Shown: positions 9,240 to 17,372 of the stretch, in pieces
Position numbering within the stretch: position 1 is the first letter of the stretch
Layout of the letters: each line of letters opens with the position of its first letter
From: Chitinophagaceae bacterium LGM1
GTDB lineage: Bacteria > Bacteroidota > Bacteroidia > Chitinophagales > Chitinophagaceae
Direction: 5' to 3'
Assembly (NCBI GenBank): GCA_018604165.1
Contig: CP075895.1
Location: forward strand, 62,001-126,000
DNA length: 64,000 bases
Translations under genes and position numbers: made by a program
The notes under the pieces: model-generated
Databases searched by the model: none
Seen by the model: only the letters and a program-made list of their open reading frames with translations
Told to the model about the DNA's origin: nothing

Positions 9240-10535
9240 TCAATAATTAATGTATGGGAAATCAACGTTTCGATCAATAAAATGAATGTTTCCAAGCTTA
9301 GATGGTTGATTAAATCCTAATAACGTCCAAAAATCTGATTCACTAATTTTCTTGCATGCAAACTTGTTGGCATTTATATATGTACTCAACGATACTAAAT
9401 CCATTGGGGAAAACTCAGTGTACTCAATATTTGGTTCAGTTGGGAAAATCGTACAAATCTTAACATACTCTAATAATTCCGTCTCAAAATTGAATATTCT
9501 GTAAATTGACAATACTTCTTTTTGTAATTCATAATTAGTACTTGCCCTTGTAAAGTAATTTATCGTAATTCTTTTTTGTGTTGAGTCGTAATCAATATAA
9601 TATTTAGTAATGCCAACAGTAAAACGTAGGCAGTCTTGAATAAATAATAAAAGGTCTTTTTCAGTATTTAAACTTGCTGAAGACGACAATGGAATATTTA
9701 CTCCTTTTAACAAATTAACAAACTCTTCAACTTCAGGATGTGCAGCACTTGAGGGTATATATTCAATTACTTTAATGCCATTTTTCTTTTCCAAGGAATG
9801 AATTTCAAATGCAGACTTACCTGATAGAAACGCATAGTGGATAATATTCTGACCATTGTTAATAGCATTCAAAAATTCTAATATCAAATTAAAGTGCGGA
9901 TCGCTAAGTCCAAAGCCTATAAAACAAATTGTTGATGTAGAGAAAATACTTCTTAATGCGTTTTGAACACTTTTGTTATTATTAATAATATCTTTAAAAT
10001 CCTCAGCAGTTAATACAATGGAATCTTGATTCAAAATATCTCCATGTATCTTAAGCACTACCTTTTTACCTTTTTCAATTGCTTTAAGTGCTTCAGAAAT
10101 ATTTCTATTATTATAACAGTTATACTTGCCTTGACTTCCTATTTCTGGTATTCTATCGTAGTTAGTTGTTATTAAGCTTTTAAACTGTAATGACAAGAGA
10201 ATTTTATAAGCATTAGGAATATCCTCGTAAGTAAACTCTTTATCAAAATTTTTTTCTATAATTTCTCTGTATTCATTTTTCCCGATAGCTTCGGCACAAT
10301 GGTCTGCGATTTCTAAAAAATTCAATCCCTTGTCTATTTTTTCAAGTAATTCAGTTTTATCAAACCTAAGCTTGCCCTTAGCATCGGTATAATTTACTAA
10401 GTCTTTTAAAAAAGTCTGCCAATTAGGAAATAAAGGCATTGATAGACCAGCTCCAGTAAAAAAAATTACCCTTGCAGGGTTATTCCTATACAGCTGTAAA
10501 AAGTCCTCAAAATTTTGCGAGGTATTGAATTTCAT
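9240..10535 (-). CDS. SIR2-like domain protein, probable NADase effector of an anti-phage system
   Basis: A 431-residue cytoplasmic protein with an N-terminal SIR2-like (SIR2_2 type) domain. Visible motifs are the NAD-binding GAGLS (28-32), TTNYD (123-127), the catalytic HGD (164-166) and GFGLSDP (207-213). This arrangement is characteristic of SIR2 domains in defence systems (such as Thoeris ThsA, DSR and Avs members) that deplete NAD+ on phage infection, rather than of CobB-type deacylases, whose Cys4 zinc module is absent. Residues about 285-431 form a domain I do not recognise and may be the sensor or interaction part. Base composition is AT-richer than flanking core genes (AAA, ATT and AAT codons dominate), suggesting transfer. 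It is the first gene of a two-gene operon with the hub-like protein. Confidence 0.85.
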   Translation of the reverse strand: MKFNTSQNFEDFLQLYRNNPARVIFFTGAGLSMPLFPNWQTFLKDLVNYTDAKGKLRFDKTELLEKIDKGLNFLEIADHCAEAIGKNEYREIIEKNFDKEFTYEDIPNAYKILLSLQFKSLITTNYDRIPEIGSQGKYNCYNNRNISEALKAIEKGKKVVLKIHGDILNQDSIVLTAEDFKDIINNNKSVQNALRSIFSTSTICFIGFGLSDPHFNLILEFLNAINNGQNIIHYAFLSGKSAFEIHSLEKKNGIKVIEYIPSSAAHPEVEEFVNLLKGVNIPLSSSASLNTEKDLLLFIQDCLRFTVGITKYYIDYDSTQKRITINYFTRASTNYELQKEVLSIYRIFNFETELLEYVKICTIFPTEPNIEYTEFSPMDLVSLSTYINANKFACKKISESDFWTLLGFNQPSKLGNIHFIDRNVDFPYINY

Positions 10536-10541
10536 ATATTA

Positions 10542-10549
10542 CAAATTTA
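10542..10549 (-). promoter_or_regulatory. Bacteroidota -7 box of the SIR2 operon
   Basis: On the minus strand TAAATTTG matches TAnnTTTG exactly and ends 6 nt before the ATG at 10535, so the transcript would be nearly leaderless. No TTTG at -33 is evident. It stands back-to-back with the glnS promoter about 50 bp away. Confidence 0.55.
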
Positions 10550-10594
10550 TCCGAATTGGATTATTTTACCTAATCTCTAAATCCCCCAATCTCC

Positions 10595-10602
10595 TATCTT
10601 TG
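10595..10602 (+). promoter_or_regulatory. Bacteroidota -7 box of glnS
   Basis: TATCTTTG matches TAnnTTTG and ends 6 nt before the ATG at 10609. This supports 10609 as the glnS start, since an upstream start would lie before the transcription start. Confidence 0.6.
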
Positions 10603-10608
10603 CCGCCT

Positions 10609-12282
10609 ATGAGCGAAGAGAAAAGCCTCAATTTTCTGGAAGAAATAATTGAAGAACACCTGAAAGAAGGTAAGTATGAGCATATCCATACACGCTTTCC
10701 GCCAGAGCCTAATGGTTACTTGCATATAGGCCATGCTTCGGCAATATGCCTCAACTTCGGGCTGGCTAAAAAATATAATGGCAAGTGCAACCTGCGCTTT
10801 GACGATACCAACCCCGTAACGGAAGAAACGGAATATGTTGACAGCATCCGTAATGATATAAAATGGTTGAGCGATGCCATCGGCAAAAGCTGGGATAATG
10901 AGTTTTACGCGTCTGACTATTTTGAACAGCTATACACGTTTGCCGTAACGCTCATCCAAAAAGGGTTGGCTTATGTGGACGATAGCACTGCTGATGAGAT
11001 TGCCGCCACCAAGGGCAGCACCATAGAGCCTGGTAAAAACAGCCCGTATCGCGACAGGAGCATAGAAGAAAACCTGCAACTGTTTACCGATATGCGAGCA
11101 GGCAAGTATGCCGATGGCGAAAAAGTATTGCGTGCTAAAATAGATATGGCACACCCCAACCTGCTGCTGCGCGACCCCATCATATACCGCATTAAACACG
11201 CGCACCACCACCGCACGGGCGATGCCTGGTGCATCTACCCGATGTATGATTTTGCACACGGGCAGAGCGATAGTATAGAGCACATTACGCACAGCATCTG
11301 CACACTGGAGTTTATACACCACCGCCCGCTATACGATTGGTTTATAGAGAAGCTGGAGATTTTCCCATCTCACCAATACGAGTTTGCGCGCCGCAATTTG
11401 ACATATACTGTGATGAGCAAACGCAAGCTGCTGCAATTGGTAAATGAAAAGCATGTAACAGGTTGGGACGACCCGCGTATGCCCACTATCAGCGGTATGC
11501 GCCGCCGCGGCTATCCGGCGCAAGCTATCGTCAACTTTTGCGATACAATAGGTATTGCCAAACGTGAGAATATCGTTGATATAGCTGTGCTGGAGTTTCA
11601 TGTGCGCGAGCAATTGAACAAAACCGCCAATCGCGTTATGGCTGTGTTAGACCCGGTGAAGCTGGTAATAACCAACTACCCCGAAGGGCAAACAGAAGAA
11701 CTGGATGCAGAGAATAATCCTGAAGACCCGAATAGCGGTACACGCAAAATGCCTTTCAGCAGAGAGGTATGGATAGAGCGTGAGGACTTTATGGAAGAGC
11801 CACCCAAGAAATTCTTCCGCCTCGGCCCGGGCTTGATGGTGCGCCTGAAAGGTGCATACATTGTGAAATGCGATGGCTTTAAGAAAGATGATGCAGGTAA
11901 TGTTACGGAGATATATTGCAGCTACATACCCGAAAGCAAAAGCGGCAGCGATACAAGTGGTATCCATGTAAAGGGTACTATTCATTGGGTGAATGTGGCT
12001 ACTGCAAAAACGGCTGAGGTACGCCTGTACGACAGACTGTTTAAAGTAGAAGACCCATCGAGCGAGGATGGTGATTTTAAAGATTACATCAACGAAAACT
12101 CGCTACACATACTACCCAACGTATATATAGAGCCTGCATTGGCAAATGCTAAAGAGGGCGAGCAATTTCAGTTTTTGCGCAAGGGTTATTTCTGTGTTGA
12201 TAAAGAAAGCACTGCCGATACATTGGTATTTAACAGAACAGTTGGGCTGAAAGATACATGGGCGAAAGAGAAGAACCGCTGA
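10609..12282 (+). CDS. glnS: Glutaminyl-tRNA synthetase
   Basis: Charges tRNA-Gln with glutamine, a class I aminoacyl-tRNA synthetase of the GlxRS family. The 557-residue protein has the HIGH-type signature PPEPNGYLHIGHA near the N-terminus, the GlnRS features DDTNP and YDFAHGQSDSIEHITHS, the KMSKS-type loop VMSKRKL, and a C-terminal anticodon-binding beta-barrel (about 340-557). These distinguish it from GluRS. The start at MSEEKS is chosen because it matches the family N-terminus and follows the TATCTTTG promoter box; an in-frame ORF extends further upstream but has no similarity. Its presence implies direct Gln-tRNA charging rather than sole reliance on GatCAB. Confidence 0.96.
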   Translation: MSEEKSLNFLEEIIEEHLKEGKYEHIHTRFPPEPNGYLHIGHASAICLNFGLAKKYNGKCNLRFDDTNPVTEETEYVDSIRNDIKWLSDAIGKSWDNEFYASDYFEQLYTFAVTLIQKGLAYVDDSTADEIAATKGSTIEPGKNSPYRDRSIEENLQLFTDMRAGKYADGEKVLRAKIDMAHPNLLLRDPIIYRIKHAHHHRTGDAWCIYPMYDFAHGQSDSIEHITHSICTLEFIHHRPLYDWFIEKLEIFPSHQYEFARRNLTYTVMSKRKLLQLVNEKHVTGWDDPRMPTISGMRRRGYPAQAIVNFCDTIGIAKRENIVDIAVLEFHVREQLNKTANRVMAVLDPVKLVITNYPEGQTEELDAENNPEDPNSGTRKMPFSREVWIEREDFMEEPPKKFFRLGPGLMVRLKGAYIVKCDGFKKDDAGNVTEIYCSYIPESKSGSDTSGIHVKGTIHWVNVATAKTAEVRLYDRLFKVEDPSSEDGDFKDYINENSLHILPNVYIEPALANAKEGEQFQFLRKGYFCVDKESTADTLVFNRTVGLKDTWAKEKNR

Positions 12283-12319
12283 TTACCAGTGATTAGGAAT
12301 GATAATAATGATTTATACG

Positions 12320-12350
12320 AAACGCCCTGCAAACTACGGGGCGTTTTTTA
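12320..12350 (+). terminator. Intrinsic terminator after glnS
   Basis: AAACGCCC (12320-12327) pairs with GGGCGTTT (12339-12346), followed by more T, 38 nt past the glnS stop. Confidence 0.75.
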
Positions 12351-12396
12351 TTTCTAATAGATGCTAACTGCCAATTGTATAACTGCTAATTGAAAA

Positions 12397-12777
12397 CTAC
12401 TTAGCTGCTACAACACTTATCTCTACTTTCACACCTTTGGGTAAGCCAGCTACCTGTACAGTTTCGCGGGCGGGCGGGTTGTCTGTAAAATAGCTGCCAT
12501 ATACTTCGTTTACCTGTGCAAACTGTCCCATATCCATCAGGAAGATGGTGCTTTTCAGTACGTTGCTGAAGTCCATCCCTGCTTCTGTTAGTATAGCTTT
12601 CAGGTTTTCCATTACCAGTTTTGTTTCAGTTTGTATATCGCCTGTGTATAGCTCACCTGTTTGTGGGTTGATGGCTATTTGCCCCGATACAAAGAGCATA
12701 TTTCCAAACTGTACCGCCTGATTATATGGCCCGATGGGTGCGGGCGCGTTATCTGTACGAATGATTTTCTTTTCCAT
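12397..12777 (-). CDS. ridA: RidA family reactive enamine/imine deaminase
   Basis: RidA-type proteins hydrolyse reactive 2-aminoacrylate and related enamines released by PLP enzymes. The 126-residue protein has the typical start IRTDNAPAPIGPYNQAV, the segment FVSGQIAINPQTGEL and the signature PPARETVQVAGLPKGVKVEISVVA, containing the arginine that binds the substrate carboxylate. The length is exactly that of the family (homotrimer). It is a single gene convergent with glnS and divergent from tsaB, with only about 43 nt between the two start codons, so their promoters overlap. Confidence 0.94.
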   Translation of the reverse strand: MEKKIIRTDNAPAPIGPYNQAVQFGNMLFVSGQIAINPQTGELYTGDIQTETKLVMENLKAILTEAGMDFSNVLKSTIFLMDMGQFAQVNEVYGSYFTDNPPARETVQVAGLPKGVKVEISVVAAK

Positions 12778-12799
12778 GCTGTAAATGTAATGCAGTCCT

Positions 12800-12807
12800 T
12801 ACATTTG
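12800..12807 (+). promoter_or_regulatory. Bacteroidota -7 box of tsaB
   Basis: TACATTTG matches TAnnTTTG and lies 13 nt before the tsaB ATG at 12821. Confidence 0.5.
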
Positions 12808-12820
12808 CACACGATTTTTC

Positions 12821-13507
12821 ATGGCATATATCTTACACATAGATACTTCTGGCGATGTTGGTACGGTAGCCATCAGTAAAGATGGCGTTGTCATCAGTAG
12901 CATGTTAAATGCAGATACACGCAATCATGCTGCTACCATCAATCTGCACATAGCAAAAGCATTGCAGGATGCAGGTATCGGCATGGCAGACTTGAATGCT
13001 GTCGCCGTATGTGGCGGGCCAGGCTCATACACTGGTTTGCGCATTGGTTTGGCGACAGCAAAGGGTATTTGCTACCTGTTGGATAAACCCCTGATGATGC
13101 ACCACAGGCTGCTGTTGCTGGCTTTGCAAGGTATCTATAACCATAAAAATGAATATGCAGCATTTGCCGGCATCCTTACAGCAAGAGAGGGTGAATACTA
13201 TTTTGCATCATATAATAACAATGCAGATGCTATACATGAACCACAACATATAGTAGAAGCAGATTTGCAGCCATTGGTAAACCCGATACAGGGGAAATGC
13301 TTACTGGCAGGTGATATGACGGCAGCTATACAGGCCATATTTAAACCTGCTAACTCCGTATTTAGTGGCAATACTACGATAGACCTACCTACTTGGGCTA
13401 CATACGCTGCCGAACAATATAATTGTAACGAATTTGTCAATTTGGCGAATATTGAGCCATTTTACTTAAAACAAGTTTATACACATAAAACAAAGAATGT
13501 CAATTAG
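12821..13507 (+). CDS. tsaB: tRNA threonylcarbamoyladenosine biosynthesis protein TsaB
   Basis: TsaB is the non-catalytic partner that heterodimerises with TsaD to make t6A37 in ANN-decoding tRNAs. The 228-residue ASKHA-fold protein starts YILHIDTSGDVGTVAI (phosphate-loop-like). It carries the family hallmark VAVCGGPGSYTGLRIGLATAKGICY near residues 62-86 and a degenerate second half, as usual for TsaB. Length is in the normal range. It is transcribed from the promoter box just upstream; no terminator is evident before the next gene. Confidence 0.94.
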   Translation: MAYILHIDTSGDVGTVAISKDGVVISSMLNADTRNHAATINLHIAKALQDAGIGMADLNAVAVCGGPGSYTGLRIGLATAKGICYLLDKPLMMHHRLLLLALQGIYNHKNEYAAFAGILTAREGEYYFASYNNNADAIHEPQHIVEADLQPLVNPIQGKCLLAGDMTAAIQAIFKPANSVFSGNTTIDLPTWATYAAEQYNCNEFVNLANIEPFYLKQVYTHKTKNVN

Positions 13508-13564
13508 TTGTGTGTATTTCGAGTTTTCTTCCCAACTATTTTTAACAGTTTTTTCTAATATGGC

Positions 13565-13596
13565 TTTGGTTCATATTGTAGAATGGCGTATATTTG
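13565..13596 (+). promoter_or_regulatory. Full Bacteroidota promoter of the ArsR-type gene
   Basis: A -33 TTTG (13565-13568) and a -7 TATATTTG (13589-13596) are separated by 20 nt, an ideal match to the phylum promoter. It predicts a leader of about 70 nt before the ATG at 13672. Confidence 0.7.
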
Positions 13597-13671
13597 CACC
13601 CCGTTGGGGAATAGTTATTAAAGCTATTCTTAATTAGTTACTCTTTTTTTATACATAAAATCAATTTGTAA

Positions 13672-14034
13672 ATGGAAACGACTATGTCAGCAAATACGCT
13701 GGTTATTCGCAAAGATGAAGGTTCGAACGAACAGATTAAACTGGATTATTTGGCAGTTAAAAGTGCAGCAATGACCCTGAGGGCCATCAACCACAAATTG
13801 CGTCAGCAAATCATCAAATTGCTGGAAGAAAACAGACGCATGAATGTTACTGATATTTATGTGAAATTGCGCCTTGAGCAGTCTGTAGCATCTCAGCACC
13901 TCGCCATCCTGCGTCGTGCAAACATCGTTATCACAGAGCGCGATGGTAAATTCATACACTATGCATTGAACCATACACGCATCGCTCACGTTGCAAAATT
14001 CGTGAACGAACTGGTGAACGCTGAAGAAGCATAA
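13672..14034 (+). CDS. ArsR-family winged-helix transcriptional regulator
   Basis: A 120-residue DNA-binding protein. The winged helix spans about residues 35-115, with NHKLRQQIIKLLEENRRMNVTDI, the recognition region RLEQSVASQHLAILRRANIV and the wing TERDGKFIHYALN. It has no cysteines, so the metal-binding ELCVCDL-type site of metal-sensing ArsR proteins is absent; the signal is unknown. It has a near-ideal promoter of its own and a strong terminator, so it is a single-gene unit, probably well expressed. ATG at 13672 is used; ATG at 13684 (MSANTL) is an alternative. Confidence 0.88.
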   Translation: METTMSANTLVIRKDEGSNEQIKLDYLAVKSAAMTLRAINHKLRQQIIKLLEENRRMNVTDIYVKLRLEQSVASQHLAILRRANIVITERDGKFIHYALNHTRIAHVAKFVNELVNAEEA

Positions 14035-14057
14035 AATTTATTCAGAGTAATAACAGC

Positions 14058-14090
14058 AAACCCGGCTCATGTAGCCGGGTTTGTTATTTT
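14058..14090 (+). terminator. Terminator after the ArsR-type gene
   Basis: A 10-bp perfect stem (AAACCCGGCT 14058-14067 with AGCCGGGTTT 14073-14082), 5-nt loop and T-rich tail. Confidence 0.85.
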
Positions 14091-14541
14091 ATAGCTCTAT
14101 GCTCACATTCACCCACTCGGGGTCGAAGTGCGCATTGTATTTTTTGTAGAAACGAATAGCAGGTTCATTCCAATCGAGCACCTGCCACAGCATATCGCTA
14201 AAGCCTTTTTCTTTGGCTATTATTATCAGCCTATCCATCAGCAGACCACCAATCCCTTTCCCTCGCCATGCATCCGTTACAAGTATATCTTCCAGATACA
14301 TACGCTGCCCTTTCCATGTACTATAGCGTATGTAGTACAGGGCAAAGCCTACCACTACACCATCGGCCTCTGCCACTATTGCCCACCATACGGGCTTGTC
14401 GCCAAAGCCACTGGCTATGAAATGCTCCATGCTTACGGTTACAGCTTCGGGTGCACGTTCATATACTGCCAACTCTCGTACCAGTTCCATCATGCTTGGG
14501 CAGTCTGCCTCAATAGCTTCTCTTATTACAATATTGTCCAT
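14089..14541 (-). CDS. GNAT family N-acetyltransferase (diamine acetyltransferase-like)
   Basis: A 150-residue GNAT protein that transfers acetyl from acetyl-CoA to an amine. The fold is visible as IREAIEADCPSMMELVRELA at the N-terminus, then YLEDILVTDAWRGKGIGGLLMDRL, where RGKGIG is the pyrophosphate-binding motif A, and WQVLDWNEPAIRFYKKYNA (motif B). The YERAPEAVTVS and YLEDI segments resemble spermidine/spermine acetyltransferase-type enzymes, but the substrate cannot be fixed from sequence. It is convergent with the ArsR-type gene and lies tightly behind its terminator. Confidence 0.85.
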   Translation of the reverse strand: MDNIVIREAIEADCPSMMELVRELAVYERAPEAVTVSMEHFIASGFGDKPVWWAIVAEADGVVVGFALYYIRYSTWKGQRMYLEDILVTDAWRGKGIGGLLMDRLIIIAKEKGFSDMLWQVLDWNEPAIRFYKKYNAHFDPEWVNVSIEL

Positions 14542-14700
14542 TTTACCAAATGATTAAGGCGCGATAGCACAATATCCGCTACAGGATAGCGTTATCGGGC
14601 TGTAAAGATGATAAACTTGCGTTAAATGCATAGGCATTGCAAGGATAGAAATGTAATTTTAAACGTACTTAGTACAATAACAAACCAACAGGCATACACA

Positions 14701-16263
14701 ATGAGTAATATACAGGGTGAAATACTATGGGTAGATGATGAGATAGAATCGCTGAAATCGCAAATACTGTTTTTGAGAAACAAGGGCTACGAAGTAACAC
14801 CCCTCAGCAACGGACATGACGCGCTGGAGTTTCTGAAAGAGAAAACCGTAGATGTGGTATTGCTGGATGAGAGTATGCCGGGCATTACCGGTTTGGAAAC
14901 CCTTTCGAAAATAAAAGAGATGAACCCCAACCAGCCCGTTGTAATGGTAACCAAAAACGAGGCTGAAAACATAATGGAAGAAGCCATTGGCGGGCAGATA
15001 AGTGATTACCTCATTAAGCCGGTGAACCCCAATCAGGTACTACTATCGCTGAAAAAAATAATGGATACCAAGCGGTTGGTGAGTGAAAAAACCACCATCG
15101 CCTACCAGCAGGATTTCCGCAATTTGTTTATGGCACTCAGTTCTAACCCCAACCACGAGGAATGGAAAGAACTCTACAAGAAGCTGGTGTATTGGGAGCT
15201 GGAAATGTCGCGTAGCGAAAGCCCTGAAATGATGGAAGTATTGCAATCGCAAAAAGCGGAAGCCAATACCGAGTTTTTCAAATTCGTATCGAAGAACTAC
15301 AGCAAATGGATAAAAGATAAATCGGCCGATGCGCCGCTGCTATCGCACGAAACATTTAAGCGCAAAGTAGCACCACATCTGGAGCAGGGTAAGCCAACCT
15401 TTCTGGTAGTGATAGATAACCTGCGCTATGACCAATGGAAAGTGTTGCAACCCATCATCAGCGAAACATTTAAGATGGTGGAAGAAGATATGTTTTACAG
15501 CCTGCTACCTACTGCCACACAGTATGCGCGCAATGCGCTGTTTGCAGGTATGCTGCCTATAGATATTGAAACAAAGTTTCCGCTGGAGTGGAAGAATGAT
15601 GATGAAGAGGGGGGCAAAAACTTGCACGAAGAAACTTTTCTGCGCCATCAACTAAAGCAATTGAAACTGGACGGGCTGAAAACACAATATTTAAAGATTA
15701 CCAACAACGACCATGGCAAAGACCTGGAAGACAACATACACAACTACCTGAATAACGACCTGACAGTAATCGTGTACAACTTTGTTGATATGCTCTCTCA
15801 CGCGCGTACAGAAATGGAAGTGCTGAAAGAACTGGCAGGCGATGAAGTGTCTTACCGTTCGCTAACGGTTAGCTGGTTTGAGCATTCGCCACTATACCGT
15901 GCATTGAAAAAGATAGCAGAAAAAAACATACAAGTAATCGTTACTACCGACCACGGCACACAACGTGTAAAAACACCCAGCAAGTGCGTTGGCGACAGGC
16001 AGACAACTGCCAACCTGCGCTACAAACACGGCAAAAACCTGCAATACGAAGCTAAAGACGTACTTGCTTTCCGCGACCCACGAGAGGCAGGACTACCGCG
16101 CCCGAATGTGAGCTCGACGTTCATATTTGCCAAAGAGGATGTGTTTCTCTGCTACCCCAACAACTACAACCATTATGTAAATTATTACCGCAATACTTTT
16201 CAGCATGGCGGCGTATCGCTTGAAGAAATGCTGGTGCCTGTTGTGAGGTTGGTGAGTAAGTAA
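14701..16263 (+). CDS. porX: PorX-type response regulator with PglZ domain (type IX secretion control)
   Basis: PorX is the response regulator that, with the kinase PorY, controls type IX secretion genes. The 520-residue protein has a receiver domain (about 1-125) with the acidic pair D12/D13, phosphoacceptor D56 in LLDESMPG, T84 and K106 in YLIKP. A helical linker follows, then a PglZ domain of the alkaline phosphatase superfamily (about 205-520), with FLVVIDNLRYDQW and VIVTTDHGTQRV carrying metal-ligand-type Asp and His residues. PorX PglZ domains are reported to act on oligonucleotides. Start 14701 is chosen since the receiver begins right after it. No other BREX gene is present, so PglZ here is not a phage-exclusion gene. 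Confidence 0.92.
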   Translation: MSNIQGEILWVDDEIESLKSQILFLRNKGYEVTPLSNGHDALEFLKEKTVDVVLLDESMPGITGLETLSKIKEMNPNQPVVMVTKNEAENIMEEAIGGQISDYLIKPVNPNQVLLSLKKIMDTKRLVSEKTTIAYQQDFRNLFMALSSNPNHEEWKELYKKLVYWELEMSRSESPEMMEVLQSQKAEANTEFFKFVSKNYSKWIKDKSADAPLLSHETFKRKVAPHLEQGKPTFLVVIDNLRYDQWKVLQPIISETFKMVEEDMFYSLLPTATQYARNALFAGMLPIDIETKFPLEWKNDDEEGGKNLHEETFLRHQLKQLKLDGLKTQYLKITNNDHGKDLEDNIHNYLNNDLTVIVYNFVDMLSHARTEMEVLKELAGDEVSYRSLTVSWFEHSPLYRALKKIAEKNIQVIVTTDHGTQRVKTPSKCVGDRQTTANLRYKHGKNLQYEAKDVLAFRDPREAGLPRPNVSSTFIFAKEDVFLCYPNNYNHYVNYYRNTFQHGGVSLEEMLVPVVRLVSK

Positions 16264-16379
16264 TACATATTTTGACAAAGGATTATAGGGCAATGTCTAT
16301 TTGCTTTTCACAAAAATTTATAATCCAAACCCGTTGTGGCTGCATATAAATCTGTAAACTTGTAGAAAGCTTGGAATAT

Positions 16380-17372
16380 ATGACAGAACCTGCATCAGAA
16401 GCCATCATTGCCAATCCTGCAGAATCGGTACAGCACCTTATTTCGCAAATAGAAAAAGTAATACGCGGCAAACGCCATCAGGTAGAAATGGTACTTACCT
16501 GCTTGCTTGCCGGTGGCCATATATTGATGGAAGATAATCCCGGTACAGGTAAAACAGTTTTGGCGCGTACACTGGCACAATGCATCAGCGGAGAAAAAGA
16601 GGGCGAGCATGTGGTATTTAAACGCATACAGTTTACCCCAGACCTGCTACCTATGGATTTGATAGGTACATACATCTTCGACGACAGGAACAAAGATTTT
16701 GTTTTCAAAAAAGGACCACTGTTTTGTAACGTATTGCTGGCAGACGAGATAAATCGTGCATCGCCCAAAGTACAAAGTGCCTTGCTGGAAGCGATGGCTG
16801 AACACCAGATAACTGTGGGTGATACCACCATCAAACTGGAACGCCTGTTTTTTAGCATCGCCACACAAAACCCTATAGAGATGGAAGGCACGTATCCACT
16901 ACCCGCCGCCCAGCTCGACAGGTTTTTTATGAAGATATACTTTGGCTATGTGGATGAACAAACTGAACTGAACATCTACCGTGAATATGTATCTATCGCT
17001 GATAACCTCGTATCGCTGGAGCAGGTGCTTAGCTTCAACGACATATTGCAACTGCAACAACAGGCAGAAAATGTGTTTATACATGAAGAGATACTAAAAG
17101 CCGTGAGCAATCTTGTACGTGGCACACGCGAGCATCAGGATATTTCGCTCGGGGCATCTACACGTAGCGGTATCGCATTCATCAAATGCCTCAGGGCGTA
17201 TGCACTATTACGTGGCAGGACTTTTGTGATAGAAGACGATGTAAAAGACATAGCACGTGCTGTGCTGGAACACCGCCTGATATACCGCAATAAAGACGGT
17301 AAACAAAAAGCCCTCGACAGTATTATCAATAAAGAAGCAGAACGCCTTGCGAAACTGAAATTGTATGCATAA
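16380..17372 (+). CDS. MoxR-family AAA+ ATPase
   Basis: A 330-residue AAA+ chaperone-like ATPase. Walker A is NPGTGKTV (53-60), Walker B LLADE (119-123), followed by INRASPKVQSALLEAMAE and the sensor segment IATQNPIEMEGTYPLPAAQLDRF typical of MoxR proteins. A C-terminal lid domain follows (about 215-330). MoxR proteins usually work with VWA-domain partners; here the bat-type VWA genes lie about 20 kb away. ATG 16380 is preferred over an in-frame TTG at 16371. The stop overlaps the start of the downstream TPR gene by 8 nt, so the two are one transcription unit. Confidence 0.92.
   Translation: MTEPASEAIIANPAESVQHLISQIEKVIRGKRHQVEMVLTCLLAGGHILMEDNPGTGKTVLARTLAQCISGEKEGEHVVFKRIQFTPDLLPMDLIGTYIFDDRNKDFVFKKGPLFCNVLLADEINRASPKVQSALLEAMAEHQITVGDTTIKLERLFFSIATQNPIEMEGTYPLPAAQLDRFFMKIYFGYVDEQTELNIYREYVSIADNLVSLEQVLSFNDILQLQQQAENVFIHEEILKAVSNLVRGTREHQDISLGASTRSGIAFIKCLRAYALLRGRTFVIEDDVKDIARAVLEHRLIYRNKDGKQKALDSIINKEAERLAKLKLYA

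Noticed and set aside
8563-10535. Prophage or contractile injection system remnant
   Set aside because: Only one tail-hub-like gene; no tube, sheath, spike, integrase or lysis gene within reach, and flanks are core genes.
9240-10535. CobB-type protein deacylase
   Set aside because: Lacks the four-cysteine zinc module and has the TTNYD/HGD/GFGxSDP pattern of the defence-type SIR2 domains.
14701-16263. PglZ domain as sign of a BREX phage-exclusion system
   Set aside because: The domain is fused to a receiver domain as in PorX, and no brxA/B/C, pglX or Lon gene is nearby.
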